Shown: positions 1 through 4,925 of the stretch, one piece after another
Position numbering within the stretch: the stretch's first letter is position 1
Layout: every line of letters starts with the position of its first letter
Source: an uncultured Lachnospiraceae bacterium
Lineage (GTDB): Bacteria > Bacillota > Clostridia > Lachnospirales > Lachnospiraceae
Direction: 5' to 3'
NCBI GenBank assembly: GCA_900313265.1
Contig: OMRN01000355.1
Coordinates: 1 to 6,642 of the forward strand
DNA: 6,642 bases
The notes under the pieces: model-generated
What the model was told of the DNA's origin: nothing
What the model saw: the letters and a program-made list of their open reading frames with translations, nothing else
Databases searched by the model: none
Made by a program: the position numbers and the translations under genes

Positions 1-771
1 AAGAATTCCGAGTTTCCAAAGTTCCTCGTTCAGCTCTTCCATGTAAGCCTGTACACGGGGCTTGATGATTCCGAAGTAATGATCGTCTATCTCCTGACCC
101 TTCGGTGCTTTTGCTCCGAATAAGGTTCTGCCGCTCATGCGGAGGTCAAGACGTTGGTCATACATTTCCTTGGTGATTAAGAAGTACTCTTGCTCCGGTC
201 CTACCGAAGAGGTAACTCTCTTTGCGGTATCGTTTCCGAATAATCTTAAAATTCTGAGTGCTTGTGTATTCAGCGCTTCCATGGAACGAAGAAGCGGTGT
301 CTTTTTGTCAAGTGCCTGTCCGCCGTATGCACAGAAAGCTGTGGGGATGCAAAGAGTCTTTCCTTTGATGAATGCATAGGAGGTAGGATCCCAGGTTGTA
401 TATCCTCTTGCCTCGAAGGTAGCGCGGATTCCGCCGGTCGGGAAGGAAGATGCATCGGGCTCGCCCTTGATGAGTTCCTTGCCGGAGAATTCCATGATTA
501 CTCCGCCGTCCGGAGAAGGACTGATGAATGAATCGTGCTTCTCAGCGGTGATACCGGTTAACGGCTGAAACCAGTGTGTGTAATGGGTTGCGCCCTTCTT
601 AAGCGCCCACTCCTTCATGGCCTCAGCCACGATATTTGCTACACTGACATCTAATGTTGCTCCTTCATCTATGGTTTTCTTCAGAGACTGGTATACCTTT
701 GCGGGTAAATTGGCTTTCATCTCTCTGTCATCAAAAACGTTACATCCGAAATACTCTTTTACAGTTTCCAT
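1..771 (-). CDS. glnN: Type III glutamine synthetase, N-terminal part (runs off left edge)
   Basis: The frame is open from ATG at 771 to the window edge, giving 257 residues ([10 protein letters not shown]... to ...EELWKLGIL). GSIII enzymes are about 700 residues, so roughly the first third is visible. Diagnostic GSIII stretches are [18 protein letters not shown] (64-81), the [20 protein letters not shown] segment (111-130) and GPEQEYFLI (191-199), which carries the first metal-binding glutamates of the catalytic barrel. The enzyme makes glutamine from glutamate, ammonium and ATP in the cytoplasm; GSIII is known as a large oligomer unrelated in quaternary form to the GSI dodecamer. The start is set by a good Shine-Dalgarno site six bases upstream and by the usual GSIII N-terminus. 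It has its own promoter and an attenuator-rich leader, so it is probably controlled separately from the upstream genes by the neighbouring ANTAR protein. The family call is firm; whether the rest of the gene is intact cannot be seen. Confidence 0.96.
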   Translation of the reverse strand, partial: METVKEYFGCNVFDDREMKANLPAKVYQSLKKTIDEGATLDVSVANIVAEAMKEWALKKGATHYTHWFQPLTGITAEKHDSFISPSPDGGVIMEFSGKELIKGEPDASSFPTGGIRATFEARGYTTWDPTSYAFIKGKTLCIPTAFCAYGGQALDKKTPLLRSMEALNTQALRILRLFGNDTAKRVTSSVGPEQEYFLITKEMYDQRLDLRMSGRTLFGAKAPKGQEIDDHYFGIIKPRVQAYMEELNEELWKLGIL

Positions 772-777
772 AGTGTT

Positions 778-785
778 CTCCTTTC
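778..785 (-). promoter_or_regulatory. glnN ribosome binding site
   Basis: GAAAGGAG on the minus strand ends six bases before the glnN ATG. The preceding CTTTC (795-791 region, TTTC at 794-791) can pair with GAAAG here around a five-base loop (UCAUU), so the site may be partly masked when the RNA folds locally. Confidence 0.8.
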
Positions 786-831
786 AATGAGAAAGCGCCA
801 TTCCAAACCTGTAATTTTTTTGGAATGACGC
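786..831 (-). terminator. Second terminator-like hairpin of the glnN leader
   Basis: Minus-strand GCGTCATTCCAAA (831-819) pairs with TTTGGAATGGCGC (807-795) in a 13-bp stem with a single G-U pair and an 11-nt loop. It is followed by UUUCUCAUU (794-786), a poor U-tract, so it may be a weak terminator or a structure limiting access to the ribosome site just downstream. Its 5' arm overlaps the AACGGC hexaloop hairpin (825-840), so the two folds are mutually exclusive. The stem shares GCGUC/GGCGC with the upstream terminator, which suggests the two came from a duplicated module or a shared recognition constraint. Confidence 0.6.
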
Positions 832-840
832 CGTTGTCAT
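825..840 (-). promoter_or_regulatory. Hexaloop hairpin P2 (AACGGC), candidate ANTAR target
   Basis: Minus-strand ATGAC (840-836), loop AACGGC (835-830), GTCAT (829-825): a perfect 5-bp stem closing a six-base loop with A at position 1 and G at position 4. That loop signature is the one known for RNA hairpins bound by EutV/NasR-type ANTAR antiterminators. The hairpin's loop and 3' arm are part of the 5' arm of the terminator-like stem at 795-831, which is the geometry expected if protein binding prevents that stem. The structure is seen directly; binding is inferred from the ANTAR gene next door. Confidence 0.6.
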
Positions 841-871
841 GAATTTAATATTTGATTTTTGTAAAGGTGAC

Positions 872-897
872 CTTTCGAAGTTCCGGATCTTCGAAAG
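872..897 (-). other. Middle hairpin of the glnN leader
   Basis: Minus-strand CTTTCGAAG (897-889) and CTTCGAAAG (880-872) form a perfect 9-bp inverted repeat with an 8-nt loop, ATCCGGAA. No U-tract follows, so it is not a terminator. It lies between the two attenuator modules, inside a possible long-range helix formed by TGTAAAGG (958-951) and CCTTTACA (867-860). Its role is unknown; it may shorten the distance between the two hexaloop hairpins. Confidence 0.6.
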
Positions 898-903
898 TCC
901 CGG

Positions 904-945
904 AATAAAAAAATGCGCCTTCGAGAAAAATATTCTCAAAGACGC
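904..945 (-). terminator. Intrinsic terminator (attenuator) early in the glnN leader
   Basis: Minus-strand GCGTCTTTGAGAA (945-933) pairs with TTCTCGAAGGCGC (927-915): 13 bp with two G-U pairs and a 5-nt loop, TATTT. The stem is followed by A, seven T (913-907), then ATT, a classic intrinsic terminator. It starts only about 12 bases after the predicted transcription start, so without intervention most glnN transcripts should end here. Its 5' arm overlaps the hexaloop hairpin at 938-955, giving a mutually exclusive antiterminator fold. Confidence 0.8.
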
Positions 946-955
946 CATTGCCTTT
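938..955 (-). promoter_or_regulatory. Hexaloop hairpin P1 (AATGGC), candidate ANTAR target
   Basis: Minus-strand AAAGGC (955-950), loop AATGGC (949-944), GTCTTT (943-938): a 6-bp stem with one G-U pair, extendable by a further U-G pair (956/937). Loop position 1 is A and position 4 is G, as in ANTAR target RNAs. Loop and 3' arm share the sequence AAYGGCGTC with P2. Bases 945-938 also belong to the 5' arm of the intrinsic terminator, so forming P1 blocks termination. It sits almost at the predicted 5' end of the transcript. Confidence 0.6.
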
Positions 956-964
956 ACACGAATT

Positions 965-993
965 AAAATACACCTATCTTTTTTTCTTGTCAA
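965..993 (-). promoter_or_regulatory. Sigma-A promoter for glnN, with A/T UP-like tract
   Basis: On the minus strand TTGACA (993-988) is followed by a 17-base spacer and TATTTT (970-965), with start expected near 957-959. The -35 box is a perfect match and the spacer is optimal; the -10 differs from TATAAT at two bases. Just upstream, AAAAAATTTTTTAAAAAA (1015-998) is where an UP element would bind the RNA polymerase alpha subunit. The combination looks like strong constitutive initiation with control moved to the leader attenuators. Confidence 0.75.
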
Positions 994-1015
994 CAACTTT
1001 TTTAAAAAATTTTTT

Positions 1016-1147
1016 CCGGCTTATCTCCGGACGTTTATTTATTTTAGGAATTACTTACCTTGTAACAAAAAACATCGCCAGAAACATAATGCCGATATAT
1101 TCAGCAGATAATCGGAATAACAAACAGAAAAACAAATAACGGACATG
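1016..1147. other. Non-coding A/T-rich spacer, upstream half of the 420-bp gap
   Basis: The gap between the ANTAR gene and glnN is 420 bp. Its glnN-proximal part (772-1015) holds the promoter and structured leader listed separately, and its ANTAR-proximal end is the tandem repeat at 1148-1207. The stretch between them has no convincing gene on either strand and no clear terminator for the ANTAR transcript. Only weak pairings are visible, for example CCGAT/ATCGG near 1092-1115 and CCGG/CCGG near 1017-1031. Confidence 0.6.
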
Positions 1148-1207
1148 AAATGCGAATAATATTAACCGTATATATCAAAATACGAATAATACTAACCGTA
1201 CGTATCG
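1148..1207. repeat. 30-bp tandem duplication covering the ANTAR stop codon
   Basis: Bases 1148-1177 and 1178-1207 are imperfect tandem copies of a 30-bp unit; the shared core on the plus strand is CGAATAATAYTAACCGTA. By eye 25 of 30 bases match and all five differences are transitions. One copy contains the last codons and stop of the ANTAR gene (DTYG then TAG); the other lies just beyond the stop and would encode DIYG then TAA in the same frame. It reads as an old duplication of the gene's 3' end. Confidence 0.8.
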
Positions 1208-1779
1208 ATGATGGTTCTTGCGACCATCTTCCGGCTTACACCGTGATCCATGGCTTCCTTGCCGATCAGGCGGTGCGCCTCTTTCTCGGAAATATGCTTC
1301 TGCTCCATCAAAAGGATTTTGGCCTGGCTGACCATTTTGACTTCTTCCATCTTGTCTTCAAGCTTCTGCATCTTCTCGACGTACTCTTTCATACGCTCCT
1401 GCGTGGCAAGAAGGAAGCGGATTCCCTTGGAAATATTATCCGGTGCCAGCGGCTTTAAAATCACCATGATGGCATAATCCGCCACATAATCCCAGATGGA
1501 ATCGTAGATTTCGGGCGGTGTTGCGATGATGACGGAAGACCCGTAATCTTCGACAATATCCATTGCCAGGTCATATCCCATTTCGTCACTGAGCGGCGCG
1601 TTTATGATGACCAGCTCGTATCGCTTCTCCAAAAGCGCACGTCTTGCCAGGGTTGCTGTCTTCTTTTTGTCCATGAAAACCAGGCCCTTCTCAGGAAGAG
1701 CCGCCCGCACCTTTGCATCGAACTGATCCGAGCCCGACACGACCAATATGTTATTGCGTCGTTGTAAATTACCCGGCAT
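1192..1779 (-). CDS. ANTAR-domain RNA-binding antiterminator with degenerate receiver
   Basis: 195 residues. Residues about 10-125 resemble a response-regulator receiver, but the acidic pocket is missing (ILVVSGSD instead of a VDD-type motif) and the phosphoacceptor Asp position reads VIIN (N60); the conserved Lys remains in ILKPL (K109). A helical, coiled-coil-like stretch (about 122-148) leads to an ANTAR domain (about 138-193) with the typical MVSQAKILLMEQKHISEKEA and VSRKMVARTI signatures. ANTAR proteins bind paired hexaloop RNA hairpins and prevent transcription termination. The gene lies between two glutamine synthetase genes, and the glnN leader carries candidate target hairpins, so glnN is the likely target. 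ANTAR regulators beside glnA are known in clostridia (NitR-type). Without an Asp, the trigger is probably not a histidine kinase; it may be a ligand or a protein such as a glutamine synthetase. The ATG at 1779 has only a weak GAGAG site ten bases upstream, but no better start is seen. Confidence 0.92.
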   Translation of the reverse strand: MPGNLQRRNNILVVSGSDQFDAKVRAALPEKGLVFMDKKKTATLARRALLEKRYELVIINAPLSDEMGYDLAMDIVEDYGSSVIIATPPEIYDSIWDYVADYAIMVILKPLAPDNISKGIRFLLATQERMKEYVEKMQKLEDKMEEVKMVSQAKILLMEQKHISEKEAHRLIGKEAMDHGVSRKMVARTIIDTYG

Positions 1780-1801
1780 GTATTTTATTCTCTCGTTTTT
1801 C

Positions 1802-1850
1802 CGGAAGCCTCACCGTGAAAAATTCCCTCACAGTCATGCTTCCGTTTTTT
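1802..1850. other. Large hairpin in the GSI-ANTAR spacer; terminator-like on the plus strand
   Basis: CGGAAGC (1802-1808) and GCTTCCG (1838-1844) form a 7-bp outer stem, with an inner helix between 1812-1818 and 1828-1834. Six T follow on the plus strand (1845-1850), so read that way it is an intrinsic terminator, though no plus-strand gene feeds it. On the minus strand no U-tract follows, so it would be a leader structure before the ANTAR gene. The inner helix has a C-A mismatch on the plus strand but a G-U pair on the minus strand. The rest of the spacer 1780-1939 shows no clear promoter and no A1/G4 hexaloop hairpin. Confidence 0.55.
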
Positions 1851-1939
1851 CAGCCTACAGATGTAGTCCGTTCATTTTTGTTCCTGCAAATCCGAAAATA
1901 ACAGATTCACGATTTTCTGCCCCTCATGGACAGTGTTCC

Positions 1940-3112
1940 TTAAAGCGTATACTCCTCGATGAGTTCCGCAGGCAGAACCGCCTTGACAAACTCGCTCTCC
2001 ATGGCAATACGAACCGCTTCCCTTCTCGACTTCGGAAGCATGGCTCCTTCGTTCATGTTTTCGGGAAGAGGCATTTTCTTCTCGACGCCCTCAAGGCCCG
2101 CATAAATTAAAAGCGCGTATACAAGATAGGGATTGCTCGAAGCATCGGGCGAGCGAAGCTCCGCACGCACCCTGCCCATGTAAGGTTCCACATACATCAG
2201 TTCCGTGTCGTCGTCGTTCGACCAGCTGACTTTATCCGGTGCCGTCGAGTTTCCGAAACGTGTATAGGATGCCTCCGCGGGATTAAGGAAAATCGTGATG
2301 TCGCGGATTTTATCCATGATGCCTGCCGCCACGTATTTGACGACGTCATTGCCGTCCTTATCCGTCGCGTATATATTAATGTGATATCCGTTGCCCGGCT
2401 TGTCGGATAAGGGCATCGGTGAAAAATCGGCAATCAGACCGTTCCGGTCCGCAACCGTACTGACTACCATCTTGTAGGTAATCTCCTGATCGGCTGCCTT
2501 AAGCGGTTTGCCGAAGTGGAAATCGATTTCGTTCTGTCCGGGTCCGCGCTCATGATGCGACCGCTCCGGTGTTAAGCCCATACGCTCAATCGTCAGTGAA
2601 ATCTCACGGCGGATATTTTCGCAGCGGTCAAGCGGCGCAATATCCATATATCCCGCCTCGTCATACGGCTCCTTCGTCGGATTTCCGTTTTCGTCTTTCT
2701 TAAAAATATAAAACTCCGTTTCCGATCCGAAGCGGAATTCGATGCCGGCCTCGTTCGCCTTTTCGATGGCTTTTTTCAGAAAAACTCTCGTATCGAGTTC
2801 AAAAGGCTTTCCGTCCGGCGTATATAAATCGCAGAACATACGAAGAACTTTTCCTCTGTCCGGTCTCCACGGAAGAACGGTCAGCGTCGATGCGTCGGGT
2901 CTTAAATACAGAAGACCGTGCGGGCTGTTTTCAAACCCCGCAATCTCCCTGGCATTCACCGGAATGCCTTCTTCAAAGGCTCTCGGCACCTGCCCCGGCA
3001 TGACGGAGATATTCTTCTGCACGCCAAACGCATCGCGGAACGCAAGACGGATAAACTTCGCATCTTCTTCCTCGATGTATTTCATTACTTCACTGAGTTC
3101 GTAAGCATCCAT
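1940..3112 (-). CDS. glnA: Type I-like glutamine synthetase, short and divergent
   Basis: 390 residues from ATG 3112, against about 440 for usual GSI. The N-terminal beta-grasp (about 10-95, with IRLAFRDAFG and VLRMFCD) and catalytic domain are clear: GSETEFYIF (E131, E133), SHHERGPGQNEIDF (E188, E195), GNGYHINIY (H244), SYTR (R285) and AELRSPDASSNPYL (E318, R320). Metal ligands therefore look intact. By-eye alignment suggests losses elsewhere: the ammonium-site Asp is N53 (PVNAREIAGF), the flap Glu is replaced (FGNSTAP), the NRS and RIP arginines are D302 and Y307, and about 30 C-terminal residues, including the usual adenylylation region, are absent. It may be a weak or altered-specificity synthetase, or a regulatory paralogue partnered with the ANTAR protein; ordinary activity is uncertain. 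The start at 3112 is preferred over an in-frame ATG at 3172 because AGAGG precedes it by eight bases, homologous N-termini fit, and a TATAAT lies between the two. Confidence 0.88.
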   Translation of the reverse strand: MDAYELSEVMKYIEEEDAKFIRLAFRDAFGVQKNISVMPGQVPRAFEEGIPVNAREIAGFENSPHGLLYLRPDASTLTVLPWRPDRGKVLRMFCDLYTPDGKPFELDTRVFLKKAIEKANEAGIEFRFGSETEFYIFKKDENGNPTKEPYDEAGYMDIAPLDRCENIRREISLTIERMGLTPERSHHERGPGQNEIDFHFGKPLKAADQEITYKMVVSTVADRNGLIADFSPMPLSDKPGNGYHINIYATDKDGNDVVKYVAAGIMDKIRDITIFLNPAEASYTRFGNSTAPDKVSWSNDDDTELMYVEPYMGRVRAELRSPDASSNPYLVYALLIYAGLEGVEKKMPLPENMNEGAMLPKSRREAVRIAMESEFVKAVLPAELIEEYTL

Positions 3113-3120
3113 ATTCTTTT

Positions 3121-3140
3121 CCTCTTTTTCCGGAATTATA
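3121..3140 (-). promoter_or_regulatory. Ribosome site and possible -10 box before the GSI-like gene
   Basis: AGAGG (3125-3121) lies eight bases before ATG 3112 and decides that start. A perfect TATAAT occurs at 3140-3135, but no matching -35 is found 16-19 bases upstream and the resulting leader would be only about 16 bases. The ribosome site is likely real; the -10 is doubtful. Confidence 0.45.
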
Positions 3141-3343
3141 CTATCTCTCTTCCAGTCCTCCCGGTCCGTCACTCTCTGTCATGAATGGAACGCAACATAA
3201 AAACCAGTTACACGCACGGAAACGGACCGTTTTATGGCAGTTTAAAATCATTTCGCTTAAAGATTACCACAAAAACTTCCCTCCTGTCACGAAAATCACA
3301 TAATTTTCACGGAGTTACAGATACAACGCGAATGTCGTATGAT
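3141..3343 (-). other. gltD to GSI-like gene spacer, structured
   Basis: The spacer (231 bp in total) contains three pairings on the minus strand. CGTGAAAAT/ATTTTCGTG (about 3311-3288) is a 9-bp stem with two G-U pairs and the 6-nt loop TATGTG. AAACGG-T-CCGTTT (about 3232-3218) is a short palindrome. CGGTCCGT in that palindrome is also complementary to ACGGACCG near 3160-3168. None is followed by a U-tract, so no terminator after gltD is evident. An AGGAGGG (3285-3279) stands eight bases before a GTG that opens a 12-codon frame. Confidence 0.4.
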
Positions 3344-4909
3344 TTACAGATTCGTATATCCCATCAGATCCTCATCTACTTCTTTCGCGGCGGCTCTGCC
3401 TTCCGCAATCGCACGTACAACGAGACTCTGGCCGATATGCATATCGCCAGCGGTATAAATTCCGGGCACAGAAGTGCGGTGCTTTCCGGCTTCCGTTTTT
3501 ACGTTTGTTCTGCCGTCGGTTTCCACACCGAAGGCTTCGGTCACATACTGCTCACTGCCAAGAAAACCTGCCGCAATCAGCACAAGGTCCGCGGGAATAT
3601 TTTTCTCGCTTCCTTCTACCGGCACCATCTTCATCCTTCCCGTTTCCGGGTCTTTCTCGGATTTTAGGGAAACAATCGTAATCTCTTTTAAATTGCCCTC
3701 ATCATCTTTTATAAACTCTTTGACGGTCGTCTGATAAATCCGGGGGTCTTCGCCGAATTTCCAGATTGCCTCTTCCTGGCCGTAGTCGGTTTTAAGAACC
3801 CTGGGCCACTCCGGCCATGAGTTGTTCGGAAGTCTCTCCTCCGACGGTTTCGGCATCATTTCAAGCTGTGTCACGCTTTTTGCACCGAGGCGGATGGAAC
3901 TGCCCACGCAGTCGTTTCCGGTGTCTCCGCCGCCGATAACCACCACATTTTTATCTTTTGCCAGTTCGTACGGAACATCCTTAAAATCGCTGTCAAGAAG
4001 CGCTTTCGTCACCTGTGTCAGGAAATCCACCGCAAAGTAAATTCCTTTGGCATCCCTGCCCGGTGCATTGATATCACGCGGATTCGACGCTCCACACGCC
4101 AAAATAACCGCATCGTACCGGGTGCCTGTCACTTTTGGGTCAAAAGTGCCTGTCACTTTCGCCCCCTGGGTGCCTGTCACTTTGGTGCCCAAAGTGACAG
4201 GCACCCCAACTGGCACCCCAACTTCATCCACTCCCACATTCGCGTTCACCACAAATTTCACGCCCGCTTCTTCCATCATCTTTACTCTGCGGTCGATGAC
4301 GGATTTGTCGAGTTTCATATTGGGAATACCATAGCGGAGCAGACCGCCGACACGGTCTTTCCTCTCAAAAACGGTAACCTCGTGTCCTCTGCGGTTTAAA
4401 AGCTGTGCTGCAGCAAGCCCGGAAGGACCGCTTCCGATTACCGCAACCTTCTTGCCGGTACGTACGGCCGGCGCCTCTTCTTTTACGAGGCCGTGCTCAA
4501 AAGCATATTCAATGACGGCTTTCTCATTTTCCTTCGTGGATACCGGGTCCGTATGCAGACCGCAGGTGCAGGCCGCCTCACAAAGTGCGGGGCAGACTCT
4601 CGACGTAAATTCCGGGAAGGAATGCGTAATTGCAAGCCTCTCGTAAGCCTGTTCAAAACATCCCCTGAAAACCAGATCGTTCAATTCCGGCACGAGGTTA
4701 TGAAGGGGACATCCCGACATCATGCCCGCAAGCATACAGCCTGCCTGACAGAACGGAACGCCGCAGTCCATACACCGCGCTCCCTGCTTTTGCTGCTCTT
4801 CCAAAGAGAGTCTTTCGTGAAACTCCTTAAAGTCCTTTACTCTTTCTTCTTCCGGAATCACCGGACCGTTCTCACGTTTATATTCCAAAAATCCGGTCGC
4901 TTTACCCAT
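3344..4909 (-). CDS. gltD: Glutamate synthase (NADPH) small subunit, with repeat-coded insert
   Basis: 521 residues; the usual length is about 490. It passes electrons from NAD(P)H through FAD and Fe-S clusters to GltB, which makes two glutamates from glutamine and 2-oxoglutarate. The order is an N-terminal cysteine-rich Fe-S domain (CMDCGVPFC from residue 46, CPALCEAACTCG from 106), the FAD-binding VAVIGSGPSGLAAA (155-168), the NADPH-binding VVVIGGGDTGNDC (322-334), and a C-terminal IYTAGDMHIGQSLVVRAIAE FAD-site motif. Between VNANVGVD and YDAVILACG, where family members have a short linker of about ten residues, there is an odd segment (about 229-263) of GVPV and KVTGT repeats, encoded by a nucleotide repeat block. 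The frame is kept, so the protein may still work if the loop is on the surface. AGGAGG lies five bases before ATG 4909, and gltB ends 16 bp upstream, so the two are one operon. Confidence 0.96.
   Translation of the reverse strand: MGKATGFLEYKRENGPVIPEEERVKDFKEFHERLSLEEQQKQGARCMDCGVPFCQAGCMLAGMMSGCPLHNLVPELNDLVFRGCFEQAYERLAITHSFPEFTSRVCPALCEAACTCGLHTDPVSTKENEKAVIEYAFEHGLVKEEAPAVRTGKKVAVIGSGPSGLAAAQLLNRRGHEVTVFERKDRVGGLLRYGIPNMKLDKSVIDRRVKMMEEAGVKFVVNANVGVDEVGVPVGVPVTLGTKVTGTQGAKVTGTFDPKVTGTRYDAVILACGASNPRDINAPGRDAKGIYFAVDFLTQVTKALLDSDFKDVPYELAKDKNVVVIGGGDTGNDCVGSSIRLGAKSVTQLEMMPKPSEERLPNNSWPEWPRVLKTDYGQEEAIWKFGEDPRIYQTTVKEFIKDDEGNLKEITIVSLKSEKDPETGRMKMVPVEGSEKNIPADLVLIAAGFLGSEQYVTEAFGVETDGRTNVKTEAGKHRTSVPGIYTAGDMHIGQSLVVRAIAEGRAAAKEVDEDLMGYTNL
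4121..4225. repeat. REP-like GTGCCTGTCACTTT repeat block inside gltD
   Basis: Plus-strand GTGCCTGTCACTTT occurs three times at exact 24-bp spacing (4122-4135, 4146-4159, 4170-4183) and once inverted (AAAGTGACAGGCAC, 4191-4204). A 12-bp unit GGCACCCCAACT is then repeated in tandem at 4200-4211 and 4212-4223. In the gltD frame the 24-bp period gives KVTGT plus three variable residues, and the 12-bp unit gives GVPV. The block is a multiple of three and has no stops. Short palindromic repeats of this look are often spread by REP-associated IS200-like transposases; that link is an inference. Confidence 0.85.
4168..4206. repeat. Perfect 18-bp inverted repeat with 3-nt spacer within gltD
   Basis: GGGTGCCTGTCACTTTGG (4168-4185), TGC, CCAAAGTGACAGGCACCC (4189-4206). 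In RNA or single-stranded DNA it would form an 18-bp hairpin in the middle of a coding region. No U-tract follows, so it is unlikely to terminate transcription, but it could slow the ribosome or act as a transposase-recognised hairpin. Confidence 0.9.
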
Positions 4910-4914
4910 ACCAG

Positions 4915-4920
4915 CCTCCT
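4915..4920 (-). promoter_or_regulatory. gltD ribosome binding site
   Basis: A perfect AGGAGG five bases before the gltD ATG, within the 16-bp gltB-gltD gap. Confidence 0.85.
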
Positions 4921-4925
4921 ATATA

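Noticed and set aside
780..958. glnA-type glutamine riboswitch
   Set aside because: A three-way junction can be drawn, but I do not see the conserved junction and E-loop sequences of that class, and ANTAR hexaloops explain the leader better.
1017..1070. Terminator for the ANTAR transcript (CCGG/CCGG or TATCG/CGATG with nearby T runs)
   Set aside because: Stems are only four to five bp with loops or tails that do not fit; the A/T tract is better read as an UP element.
839..1139. Plus-strand frames of 63 and 90 residues across the glnN leader
   Set aside because: They arise from A/T-rich leader sequence that is explained by promoter and hairpins on the other strand.
3113..3172. 20-residue longer start of the GSI-like protein at ATG 3172
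   Set aside because: There is no ribosome site before 3172, the extra residues do not fit the family, and a good site precedes 3112.
3113..3343. ANTAR hexaloop hairpin before the GSI-like gene (loop TATGTG)
   Set aside because: The loop starts with T rather than A, and there is no overlapping terminator with a U-tract.
3185..3667. 160-residue plus-strand frame overlapping the gltD 3' end
   Set aside because: It covers the antisense of gltD and the spacer, has no family resemblance and no ribosome site; a shadow frame.
4121..4225. CRISPR array
   Set aside because: The 24-bp periodicity has 14-bp repeats and spacers of only 10 bp, one copy is inverted, and the block is translated in frame.
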